The notes beneath the pieces were generated by a model that worked only from the letters and a program-made list of their open reading frames with translations, searched no databases and was not told the origin of the DNA. A program made the position numbers and the translations under genes. DNA of 64,000 nucleotides from positions 45,448,352 through 45,512,351 of the forward strand of contig JAAONU010000011.1 of the NCBI GenBank assembly GCA_012932295.1. The letters run 5' to 3'. Shown here in pieces: positions 35,465 through 45,930 of the stretch. Position 1 is the stretch's first letter. Each line of letters opens with the position of its first letter. The DNA is from Cyclina sinensis. Lineage: Eukaryota > Mollusca > Bivalvia > Venerida > Veneridae.

Positions 35465-36476
35465 GCATATATCCACAGGCCACATTTTACATGATATTCT
35501 ATATAACCCTATAATGCATGTATATAAAAAGGTACGACACTCCTCGAGGACAAACTTTGATGAATTCACTGATTTACCATCGATCTCAATACAGTAAAAA
35601 AAGATAAGGTACTGCTTTTTAATATTTAAACGATTATGCAATGATTAAATGACAGTTACTGTTGTTTTACTTGTAATATTATAAACCCTTTTTTACTTGA
35701 AGCGTAAAAACTCAATCAACTTGAAGTAGTTTCCGGTTTTACGGGGTAAATTTCTATCTCATTTTTCATTGGACAATTGAAACGTTATACATATGGCGGG
35801 AAACTAGGTAATACATGAGTAAAGTGCCCGGTATGCTTTCAAATGTAAACCATGTCTTCTGTCTCAGAATGTATTTTGAATGCCGTAAGAGATGGTCACA
35901 ATGTTATAATAACAGGCCAGGCCGGAACAGGGTTCTGAAAATAAAAAGACAAACTTTCACCCAATAAGAACGCAGCTTTTTACGGAGGATAATTGCTGGC
36001 ACTACGGTACCTAACCGTAAACCTGCTCAAGTAAAAAAACATATTTCAGGATGTATTAATTCAAATGTTGTTGAAGTGTTGAAAAATCAGATAATTCGTT
36101 TTTGATTTTTAGGTAAATTAGTTTTGGTCAAAGTGAACAAAATTGAAAATTTCCAATATGAATGAATCGGTCAATGACATTTTATTTACTGCCGATTACA
36201 ACCGGATGTAAACAAAAGTTGAATTTGTAAAAGTGTTAATTGTGATAGAATACACGATATTCTATCAGAAAATCGCACCAAGACCGAGGAACAACAGTCG
36301 ATTTGTTAATTCAATTCATTTCCAGGTAAACAAATGCTTCCTTCGATCGCTCCTTCAGTAAACTATGAAAAAACGAAGTTGGTCCTCGAGGAGTGTCGTA
36401 CCTTGTGTTTTTATATACATGCATAATAGGGTTATATAGAATATCATGTAAAACGTGGCCTGTGCATATATCTGGA
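35465..36476. mobile_element. Long inverted repeat enclosing a P-loop-like fragment
   Basis: Arms of about 100 bp at 35465-35565 and 36376-36476 are reverse complements with few differences. Shared words include CATGATATTCTATATAACCC and GGTACGACACTCCTCGAGGA. The enclosed 0.8 kb is not repeated elsewhere in the window. It may be a fold-back or MITE-like element. No target-site duplication was established. Confidence 0.65.
35852..35938 (+). pseudogene. Fragment resembling a PIF1-type helicase P-loop
   Basis: A 28-codon frame starting at ATG 35852 reads ILNAVRDGHNVIITGQAGTG and then stops. NVIITGQAGTG is like the Walker A region (GxxxxGK[ST]) of PIF1-family and related ATPases, but the lysine is lost where TTC TGA follows. 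It may be a broken start of a transposon-borne helicase, or the end of an exon split inside the P-loop (a weak GT lies there). I found no continuation downstream. Confidence 0.35.
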
Positions 36477-38205
36477 CGTTATGCTCCATTGTGTTTATAT
36501 ACATGATTTATGGGGAGGTATCATGTCTAAGATTTCTGCAAAGGGTAAAGCAGCTGAACTTAATTGATGAAGTCAACTTTAATATTAAAGGTGTGTGTAA
36601 TTTGGAGAATAAGCATCGTAATTACAAAATCATAGCGGGTTATTGTAAATACTCTGTACATAGCAGGTGTCCGAATAGTGAAGTCAAGGGAGATAATGCG
36701 AAAAAACATGTCAATATTGTTCGAACTTTTTTGTATATTCGGTGGCAATTTGAATAATTTGTTCCAAAAATATATCATTTAAGCCTCCTGTAAACTTAAT
36801 TGTAGGTTACAACTCCAACATTCATAAGAAAAATGCATTGTTATATAGGGCAGATTTTTTACCGTAATTGTCCACACATGGCAAAGAAAATTACTGCTGT
36901 TCATTTTATTTTAATGATGTGCATCACTATTAAATAGAGAACGAGTAGGTAGCCAAACAGAAAACGACATTCAGATGATACAGTCAAAAATCCAAAAGTA
37001 GGGGCAATACACAAAGAAAACGAGCATACACCAATTGAAATAAAACCGATAACAGTCTAAAAACAAGAATTATGGTCCAGCGGACACAACTACCCCTGGC
37101 TATATCTTTTAGTGTAACCATACATAAAGTGTCAGACATTAAAGACAGCATGCATTGATGTTTGCAGTGACATCTTTCAAGGTAGAATGGCATATGTGGC
37201 TACAAGTAGAGTTTCAACATTTAGTGATTTACATATATGCAAATGTAACCCCCTTCAGCTTTACCAACCTCGAAATATCTGACAAGAATTAGATGACATT
37301 AAGAAACTCAGTGTGCAGATATCTTGAAATGACCTTGTACTGTACATTTTCCATCTCAAGGATATAAAAAATGCTCTTTTTAAAAAGGAAACACCCTGCT
37401 TATAATTATAACATTTTACTGACATTTTTCATTATAATTCATTATGTCATTGCAAGTACTGATACAAGGCATGAAAATGCACTGACATTTCAATGAACTG
37501 CTAATTCATTCTTTCCTATTGTTCAGTTCAGTACTAGACTGTATATTTTTAATGATATTGTGTCTAAAATACATTTTAGTATATAGTACAGTAATCGAAC
37601 CTATTACCAAAATGTGCATTAATATAGGACCATTATACTGTTTTGCAATGAATATGAACAAGAACTCTTATAAATATTTAGAATTGCTTGACCTCATCTT
37701 AATGTATTACCTGTTGAAATTTCATATACATGTATGACAGATCAGAAAGCATAGTAATAAGTGACTGTATCTAACCTGGTCTTTATACTGAATTATATCA
37801 AAGTAATCAAAGCATGGTCATAGTTTATTATTAAAATTGATATTACAAGTAAATTTGTAATTCTATTCAAGCATGTTTGTTATTCTGTTCAAACATGTTA
37901 TTCCATGAAATTCATGTTATTTTGTTACTTAAACTTAAACACAAACAATGTTTCAGTATCATAATTATCACCATTAACATCAGATATATATGAAAATAAA
38001 AAATTGAACAAATATGTTGCTGTTGTTCTTCAAAAATGTGCATTACATGTCTGAACAGGCAGGTTTCCAATTTAAAGATATATATTAAATTACTTTTTAT
38101 TGGCATCTGCAAATAAAATAGAGTGCTGTAGCTTAAGGTTCCTTAAAAATACAATAAGTACAATACACTCAAATGGACTCAAGTCCATTTAAATTTTCCT
38201 TGTTT
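36477..38205. other. Non-coding stretch
   Basis: No gene or repeat is recognised. Small frames at 36455-36757 and 37519-37737 overlap the inverted repeat arm or are AT-driven and have no domain. Confidence 0.5.
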
Positions 38206-39090
38206 ACAGTCCAAAACAATAACATTAATTACGCAGTTCTGTTTCAGCGTATAGGCGTGATAAGAAAACATTAGTTCTAACAACAACAACAGGAAAGTGT
38301 TTGATGTTTCCGCATACTGTCATTCTTTTCCACATGTATGACTGGATATACATTCTTTACCGAAGTAATATGGTGTGCTTAAGGATAGAAAGTGTTTAGC
38401 ATTAGCAAATATTTTTTATAGTGATAGTCACCTGTTTAAGAGTTAATTTAGTTTAGATATCTTAATTTCAGATACCACAGCAAACCTATAAATGTTTGAA
38501 TAATACAAACTAAAATTATTCTTAAAATAAAATTTCAGTAAATTAACAATTTTCAAGGTTGTTGACCAAAAGCGTTTTCTACTCTCGATGAAAGTGGACA
38601 CATTGACAAAAGACTCAACTTCAATAATTTGTAAAAATCTTATTTTTTTACCGGGCAATCAGCGGTCATATTGCAATTTCCATGGCTTCCTGGATATCGA
38701 ACACAGGCACCGTGCACGTTGCCATGTAGAGTGACAGACGACACCGCTGGTCATGAAGTCTTGGTAAATCTGACCGCTCTTAGCGAATGTAGTCTACAGG
38801 AAAGGTTTTGGAATATACAGAAACTGTTTTCTTAAAACTTTCGAATGATACTCATATACTGTGCAGTGTGTGCTAAATGTACCTTCAAACTTTAAATAAC
38901 TGCAACTTAATTTTAAAAGACATTATCAATATACATTTTGAAACGTTCATAATGGACACAAATCTGCGACAAATGTCAACGTGCAATGTAATCATTAACC
39001 TGTAGGAAAGCGTTTAGACATTTTCTTCTTTAGATTATTGTACAGTGTTTCATAAAAGTACTCATATTTTCCTAAATACATTTCAGTTTC
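38206..39090 (-). pseudogene. Inverted broken copy of kinase intron 4-exon 5-intron 5
   Basis: The reverse complement matches 22740-23790 of the kinase gene across intron, exon and intron. Exon 5 is recognisable at about 38655-38800 (GGTGTCGTCTGTCACTCTAC, GTGTTCGATATCCAGGAAGC). It carries a frameshifting base loss near the Cys codon (GAAATTGCAATATG for GAAACATGCAATATGG) and lacks about 35 bp before the donor. Intron words on both sides agree, for example CTTATCACGCC near 38255. Introns are retained, so it is a DNA-level duplication and not a retrocopy. Confidence 0.85.
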
Positions 39091-40860
39091 ACCGCTCTTG
39101 GAGCACAGTCCAGGAATGAATCATAAACTTGTACGACAACAGGTCAGTTTCAATTTTGAAATACAGAACTCGGTAGATTGAGACAGGAACCGCTATTAAA
39201 TCTGATCTCATGTGCATAGAAACAATGTAGGTCTCATGCCCATAATTTTCATTTATCATTCCCTGAATATACTAGCACGAACACGTATTATTATATTTGT
39301 GTATGTGTCTTCGTGTTTTTCGGGGGTCAAAATTTCCGCTGCCCACACGCCCACAGGGGTCCTATTTGTGTAAACTATAAAATCTTATCTTTGAAAATCT
39401 TCTTGAAAGAGACGGTATGCTCTAGATTTTAAATATTTTGTTTGTTGCATTGTCTAGTGGATCTCTACCAACTGAGTTTTGTTCTAAGTAGTCTTAATTG
39501 CAGAACCTTACTGTAATTGTGTGTACATACGGTTTGCAGACCCTCTAGGTTTATATAAATGATATAAATGTAGCCTTTTGACAGGAAATACTTATAAAAC
39601 TCGTAAAAAGGGTGGTTTGGAAGACTTCATTGCAAGTTTTCAGATAACGAAAACTATGCCATTGATACAATTTGTCTTTTTTACTCGTACCTGATTAAAA
39701 TTTAAAAAAAAGAATGTCTGTTTGTTTGTAATTATAACTTCCTAAAGAAGTGTCTGTTTGTGTGTTTGTCCATATTTTTTCTGTATCTGAACCAATTGAG
39801 TTACATGTAAAAGTCAAACAAGGCTTTATTGGAGAGGTCATCAGACCTCTCCACAGTGTTGGCTTTAATTGCTGGCGGCATCCATTTATGCGTATCAAAT
39901 TTTAGTGAATGATAAGCCTAAAATCATGAAAACCACTCTACAAAGATAGTTATGCGCATGCTCCGAATCAAAATACGAATGTATTTAAACGAAACCAAAA
40001 TTTAACATCGGGTCAAAACGGCCCATGGTTAAAACGGCCCATTATGAAGAGAACGTACAGAATAATTTTGTATTCCCTTAACTAAACACAAAAAAAAATA
40101 CAATTATAGGGATGCATTTCATATAATGCATGCTACTTTTTAAAAACTACAAATTTTAAAATGCATTTTTTTCTGAGAAACTCATCAGCCTGTTGAACAA
40201 ATTAATATTTAGCCATGGTCATGAAAAAATGGTAAATATTTTTTACGAATTTCAGAGCATTTTTGACAAGTCCATTTCCTCGATTTGGATCAAATTTACG
40301 CCCTTTTAATATTTAGTCCAGCTTAACAGATATTATCGCTGATTATTTTGTAAAATATTTGGACTAAGATAGGTATAATTAAAGCTTTAAAGGGAAAACA
40401 AAACTTAATGAGCCTAAAAAAGCAGCAGCTTAACATGGGAGTTCTGGCTTCAACAACTACATGCATTGTTGTAAAAGGGGGGGGGAGTAAAGCCTTAGGG
40501 GCTTATAAGAAGATCCCCAAGATTCTACAAGATATGAAATACATGAGGTTATCTTAATTTGTTTCATTTATTTAAATGATAGATACGCCACTATAAAAAA
40601 CATTTGAAATAACTAAATTATAGTCAGTTTCGGTCATTTTGCCTAATAAGGTATTAACTATTAATAATAGTTAAGTTACTAGATTTTATAATTATTTAAG
40701 TCACAAAACGTTTAAAAATTCAAAATGATCTTGGAAACGAGTAAATTCATTCTTTCAGTGACGACAGCTGCTGACCTCTCTCTGGCTTACTTTTTAAAGA
40801 ATGCCAACTTGTTACCACTATTGACAAGTAATGGGGGACATTAGTGGATTATCTACCCTG
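39091..40860. other. Mostly non-coding, with a dispersed repeat piece
   Basis: At 39325-39500, CGGGGGTCAAAATTTCCGC, TGAAAATCTTCTTGAAAGAG and GCATTGTCTAGTGGATCTCT resemble the family at 11.6-12.6 kb. At about 40010-40045 the word AAAACGGCCCAT is repeated. No gene is recognised. Confidence 0.5.
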
Positions 40861-40879
40861 AATACTCTCTGATATTACA

Positions 40880-41150
40880 TTGGTCCTTCCATTTGGATTC
40901 CTCTGCTTTTATCGCTATTTTCTCTTTTGGTATCATGGTGATAATTAAGCCTAATTATTTGCAACAGTGGTAGTCAGATTACACATTAGGTTTAGCAACA
41001 AGTTTTCTTAACACCATAATCTTTGTTTTTTGATAATCCTAACTTTTTATTTAAAATATAAATGACAATATTCACAACTAAAAGTCAAGTCGATCACAGT
41101 AAGAAACAAGGATAAAGTCAGAGGATTCCAACTGAAAGGACCAATGTGCT
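40880..41150. repeat. Short inverted repeat
   Basis: TTGGTCCTTCCATTTGGATT at about 40882 is followed by CCTCTGCTTTTATC. The reverse complement of 41108-41142 reads TTGGTCCTTTCAGTTGGAAT then CCTCTGACTTTATC. Arms of about 38 bp enclose about 190 bp. This is probably a small non-autonomous element or its remains. Confidence 0.55.
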
Positions 41151-41499
41151 ATTTGGTCTACCTTTGCTGTTATCAGAGTAAGGGAGATAATTTGTTATCA
41201 GGAATGTCCTTCATTGTTAGTACATTGGTAATATGAAGCTTTGAATGCAAAGATCTGACTCTGGAAGGTTGAGGCATCAATGAGGTTTACATTTTATCCT
41301 TACAATTCTCAATGCTTGGTTTTGCAGATACAATGGCACATTCTTTGCCGGCTAAATCCACAGACCTGTTAGCACAGCCATCATATGGAAAGCATTGGAA
41401 ATCGTAGATTTTGCAAACCCCAGAATAATCTTGACAACTGATCAGAGTGTCATTTAATAAGATCAGGATTAGGTGTACACGGCACGTCTAGTTAAGAGC

Positions 41500-41835
41500 A
41501 ATGATACGATATTAGTAAAGTAGGAATACAGCTCTCCAGTTTAGCACTATTGAATAAATGAGCAGAAAAGAAATATAGCTCTCTAGATAAGCACTATGTA
41601 AAAAAATAGTAGAGTATGCATATATTTCACTAGATAAGCACTCTGTTAGGAAATAATCAGAGTAAGCATATAGCTCTTTAAGTAAGCATACAACTATCTA
41701 GATTAGCACTATGTGCATAAATTAATAGGGTAGGTATATAGCTCTCTACATAAGCACTATGTGAATAAATCAGCATAGAAGCCATACAGTTGTATAGGTA
41801 AACACTATGTAAAGAAATAACCTGAGTTGGTATTA
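41500..41835. repeat. Degenerate tandem repeat of about 60 bp
   Basis: Five to six diverged units containing TATAGCTCTCTAGATAAGCA and CACTATGTGAATAAAT-like words. Unit length and sequence vary widely, so the array looks old. Confidence 0.65.
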
Positions 41836-41914
41836 CGTGTTTTATGATTTATACAACAGTTAAAAGTTCTAAAATCAGAAATATGATTAGTTTATAGTAT
41901 GTTCTTCATTTTTA

Positions 41915-42895
41915 GCCCCACTTTTCGAAAAAAAATAGTGGAGCTATTGTCATGACCCTCCCGTCGGTGTCGGCTTTGGTTAACCATTTTGTTACGGTCC
42001 ATTTCTCAGAAACTATCAAAGCTGTTTACTTCAAATTAAGAATACATGTTCACTATCAAAATGCGACACCATTTCTCAAGGACAGATAACCCTCAAATGT
42101 ATTTTTGCAAAGTTATGCCCCTATTTCAACTCGCGTCATCCCCATTAACCAAAATATCTTATTCATTATAACTTTTGTTTAGTTTATAGGTACTTGACTC
42201 CCCCCTTCCCCCCCCCCCCCCCCCAGTCCAAAAAAATATTTTTTTCATTTTCTTAAATATAAAGGAAAGTAGGTACTTGGCTCTTTCCCCCCCCCCCCCC
42301 CCCCCCCTCCATCAGACCCTCTCCAACCCATCCCCCCAAAAAGAAATTTTTTTCTCCTGTATAGGAAAAAATCTTCTTAAGATTTGAAATAAACTTTTAA
42401 TTTACATGGGATGGATCAGTACTCCTCACCCCCACCCCCGCTTTTTTACGCATGAGCAATCCACACCCAGCCCCTAGCCTAGAATTAAACTATTTATTTG
42501 CATGGCATGGGTAGGTACTTCCCCCACCCTCTGCATGGGATATTACTCCCATCCCCACTCCTCCGCCCATTTTTTTTAATATGTAGGTACTTGATTCCCT
42601 ATCCACCCTCAATCCCCCTACCAGTCACCAGACTCTCCCCCCTCTCCTCCAAAACAAAATATCTTGAATGAGTAACTCCCTCTTGCCCCCCTTCCTTCCT
42701 CCAATCCTCCTCAACCTCCCTACCTCCCCCCCCCCACCAACTTCCCCAAGCCCCCTTGCCAAAAACAATTTTCATCTTACATGAGTAGGTACTTGCCCTC
42801 CCCCACTCAAATTGGGCCACTTGTTTGACTTGGCTTATAGTTTATTATCCAGCACTGAGAAAAGTGGAGCGCGCTACCCGCGGACAGGTCTTGTT
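41915..42895 (+). repeat. Dispersed repeat with C-rich core
   Basis: It starts TTTTTAGCCCCACTTTTCG and ends AAAGTGGAGCGCGCTACCCG. The ends contain AGTGGAGCTATTGTC and GTGGAGCGCGCTAC, a pairing I know from bivalve repeats. The middle has degenerate repeats of 'TAGGTACTTGNCTCCCCC' with C runs at about 42208-42224 and 42290-42307. The minus-strand G-rich frame here is a by-product. Confidence 0.6.
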
Positions 42896-43425
42896 ATTTA
42901 CATTTTATAGAGATATGAACCATAATGATTCGGATCGATTTGACCTGCTCTGAGAGATTGGTATATAGAATACTTTTAATCAAATTTAATGTGAATAATG
43001 ACTTTTTGTCCACCCTAGAAACTTGGTAAACTCTCATTTATATGAGAAACAATTAAAAAGTTAAACCCTCTGTTCAGCCCCTGCCATATGACTATATTTA
43101 ATTGTCTAGTTTTACCACATCACAACGACTATTAGACTGAAAATAGCATTGAATTCCACTAAAGGTAATAATTCTTACCCTTATTTTATTTAAAAAGACT
43201 TGCTTTAAGAATAATTGAGAATGTACTACACATTGCATATAGATAGTTGCTCCCCCGTGTTGATTGCACCATTGAAAACATTAATAAAGTTACTTCCCCT
43301 GTTTTTTCCCCATTACGCCATTTAAAAACATAATATCAGACGACACTGTGTGTTTTTCGTTAAAAGCAAAGGTTTAGAGTGAGTTTTTTATTAAATCTTT
43401 ATGATAATGCAATAAAAATGCATAA
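42896..43425. other. Non-coding stretch
   Basis: Nothing recognisable between the dispersed repeat and the decayed frame. Confidence 0.45.
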
Positions 43426-43431
43426 TTCGTC

Positions 43432-43740
43432 ATTATGATGAGAGCAAACTACCAAGCATTTGTGTGGCGAAATCCATATTGTCAATTTCCAACTATTCCA
43501 AGTCCTAATGGATATGGGTGAGCTATTGGTACCGCCGAAGATCTCACATATGCCTGGACAGGGGGTAATATATTACCACCCGAGTTAATTGACATCTTAG
43601 CTGATAAAAATGCACGTGAAATGTTAGTAGATGATGAAGATGAAGAATCTGATCTAGAGGAAATCAAGTTGGAAAACTTGATGTCAGTTTTGAAGAAGAT
43701 GTTAAATGTGAAGAGATTTTGGTATCGAATGTGCCTTTAG
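43432..43740 (+). pseudogene. Decayed transposon-associated reading frame
   Basis: In one frame it reads IMMRANYQAFVWRNPYCQF, PTIPSPNGYG, a stop (TGA at 43519), then TYAWTGGNILPPELIDILAD, followed by an acidic run (VDDEDEESDLEE) to TAG at 43738. From memory, the layout 'YQ..VW ... P.PSP.G.GW ... W....P.P..ll.ll' recurs in repeated proteins of aquatic invertebrates of likely transposon origin. TGA stands where Trp (TGG) is expected. No start or neighbouring exon is seen. Confidence 0.45.
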
Positions 43741-44101
43741 ACTTGTGTATCTCATTCCAAATTAAAGTAACGTAATTATATAGACACAGAAGATGTGTCT
43801 AGATGGATATTGTTAAGGTTTTGATTACATAGACTTCTTATAACAAAACACAATATTTTGTTAAAAAATGATATACCTTTGAGGACACATACGAGGGGTG
43901 ATTCAAAAGTTCGCGGAATTGCTTTATTACTAGAACGGAAAAGACAATACAAACACAAAAATTACATCACTCGATACGTTTACTCAATACTAAAGCAGAG
44001 CCGTAATCTCATTGAAATACATTTACTAATAAATCGTTTGTACATATTTGAATTGTATACATGACCGGCACTTGACGCACGCCATCACGACGTCGACGTC
44101 A

Positions 44102-45393
44102 CTAACGGTCAAATTCTAGCGTACGATTCACCTTCTCGACGTAATCGCCGCCCGTCGCTACACACTTCCTATGCCTTTGTACCCATTGCATAAATGTTAC
44201 CTTAAACCAATCCTGACTGAATGAAGAGATTACTTCACGAGCCTTATTGCGTAGCTCTAATGTTGTTTCAAATCTCTGGCCTCTGAGTTCCCTCTTCATA
44301 TCTGGAAACAGACGAAAGTCCATCGGTGCTAGATCCGGGCTGTACGGCGGATGTGGTAAGAGACTGAAACCAAGCAGTGAAATCTCTAACTCTGTACTCT
44401 GTGCCCGATGTGCTGGAGCGTTGTCATGATGGAGTATAACATCATCCAGTACCAACAGGGGGCGCTTGCGGCGCAGAGCCTGTATCAGATCGCGTCTAAG
44501 CACCTGAAGTCAAACAAACAAACGGGAAAACATGAAATAATTTAAGTTTAAGAAAGTAAAAAGCGGCACATTTTAAATAATATTTTTATATATTTTGTTA
44601 TTTGAAACAATACATACTGTAAAATATTAGTTTGTTATAAAAATAATATATAAGTGTTGATCGTTTGTATGACTAAAATGCGGCATACCTTTGAATAATA
44701 GTCGGCATTTACGGTACATCCGTCGCGCACTTTGTGTTGAAGCAAAAGCCCTTGTCTATCCATGAAGAAGATGAACATTTCCTTTTTGCAGCTGCGTGTT
44801 GTCCTGGCCTTTTTTGGTGGAGGTGTGTCTGGTGACTTCCAGACGGACGACTGCTGTTTCGACTCTGGATCATAATGGTATAACCATGTCTCGTCTGTCG
44901 TGATGATTTTGTCCAAAAACTCGTCACCCTGTGCGTCGTACAGATCCAGAAATTGCTGAGAACATTCTAACCTCCGCTGCTTGTTTTCATCAGTCAGAAG
45001 TCTGGGCACCCAACGCGCAGATACTTTGGACATATTTAGCTCTTCTGTAAGAATTCGTTGCACAGTAGAATACGATAGGGAGAGTTCCTCTGCAATACCC
45101 CTAACCGTTAAGCGCCGGTCGTTGTCCAAAAGCTCTCTCACTAACGTTGCGTTGCTCGTCGTCATAGCGGATGCTGGTCTACCTGCTCTATCGTCATCAA
45201 GTACCGATTTTCTGCCGTTCCGAAATCGCTCATGCCATTTGTAGACAAACGATTTACCACAAGGTTGTAATGTATGCGAGTTTTTAATTTGATTCAACGT
45301 CTCAACTGGTGTAAGTTTGAGTCCAACACAAAATTTCACAACTGCGCGTAGCTCCAATTCACTTGTTGACGTCGCGGAAGAAGTTGAAGACAT
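44102..45393 (-). CDS. Mariner transposase (two exons, DD34D)
   Basis: Exon 1 is 45393-44689 (235 codons) and exon 2 is 44503-44102 (133 codons and stop), joined in phase 0 across a 185-bp intron, giving 368 aa; mariner transposases are usually about 345 aa. The protein cuts and pastes DNA at TA sites in the nucleus. Residues 10-115 hold two helix-turn-helix segments (KSFVYKWHERFRNGR; TVRGIAEELSLSYSTVQRIL). A linker WVPRLLTDENK at 128-138 resembles the mariner WVPHEL motif. Catalytic acidic residues are D167 (TTDETW), D262 (HHDNAPAH) and D297 (YSPDLAPMD). D262 and D297 have 34 residues between them, which defines mariner. All are intact. Confidence 0.9.
44504..44688 (-). other. Putative intron in the mariner transposase
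   Basis: On the minus strand the donor is TTCAAAG|GTATGC and the acceptor TTTGTTTGTTTGACTTCAG|GTG. The AT-rich insert interrupts the frame between YYSK and VLRRDL and carries an in-frame stop 17 codons in. Its removal restores a full transposase exactly in frame. Alternatively it is an inserted sequence that happens to have GT-AG ends. Confidence 0.75.
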
Positions 45394-45930
45394 GGCGACA
45401 ACTCGCTGCTGTGGAGTAACGGTTCAACGTAATGTAATCAAAATTATAGGAAATGACGTCAACACGTCATTCTAACGTCAGTTACGTTCGCGCCAAAATT
45501 GAGCAACATTTGAAAACATACTATCGTCTGAAGTGAATTAGTAAAACGAAATATTTTGGCCTGCTTCAAGTCACCTAACCGTGGTTGCTATGGAGACCAT
45601 TTATATTCTTCCGGTTACACATATTCCATAAACTAAACGAAAATGTTAGTTAAAATACGTTGAATTATATTTATGCGAAATTTAATGTGATTCGGTGAAA
45701 AAATAAATGATTTAGAGATAAATTCCGCGAACTTTTGAATCACCCCTCGTACATATGAAAACCTTCTACAATTTAGACATTTTGGTAATACATATTATTT
45801 TGTAACGTATTCTACATTCTGAATAGAATTATTTAACTTTACATACGGAAGGTCTTGTGCTAATATGATTAAACAAATGTCATATATGAATTTTAAATTT
45901 GAATGTGAAGTTCAGCGCATTTGTTGGTGT

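Larger units (their letters stand above)
43892..45749 (-). mobile_element. Mariner transposon with perfect 29-bp ends
   Basis: The element is 1858 bp. Terminal inverted repeats at 43892-43920 and 45721-45749 are identical over 29 bp, beginning CGAGGGGTGATTCAAAAGTT. Each end is bounded by TA (43890-43891 and 45750-45751), the target duplication of Tc1/mariner elements. The transposase gene lies inside on the minus strand. Perfect ends and an open transposase frame point to a recent insertion. Confidence 0.93.

Noticed and set aside
36455..36757. 100-aa plus-strand frame
   Set aside because: It starts inside an arm of the inverted repeat and has no recognisable family. The hydrophobic start is AT-driven.
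42599..42820. Gly/Glu-rich minus-strand frame
   Set aside because: It results from C-rich dispersed repeat sequence; no support as a gene.
44635..45393. Transposase ending at 44635 as a complete 252-aa protein
   Set aside because: The last 17 codons are intron sequence. The catalytic second and third acids are on the next exon.
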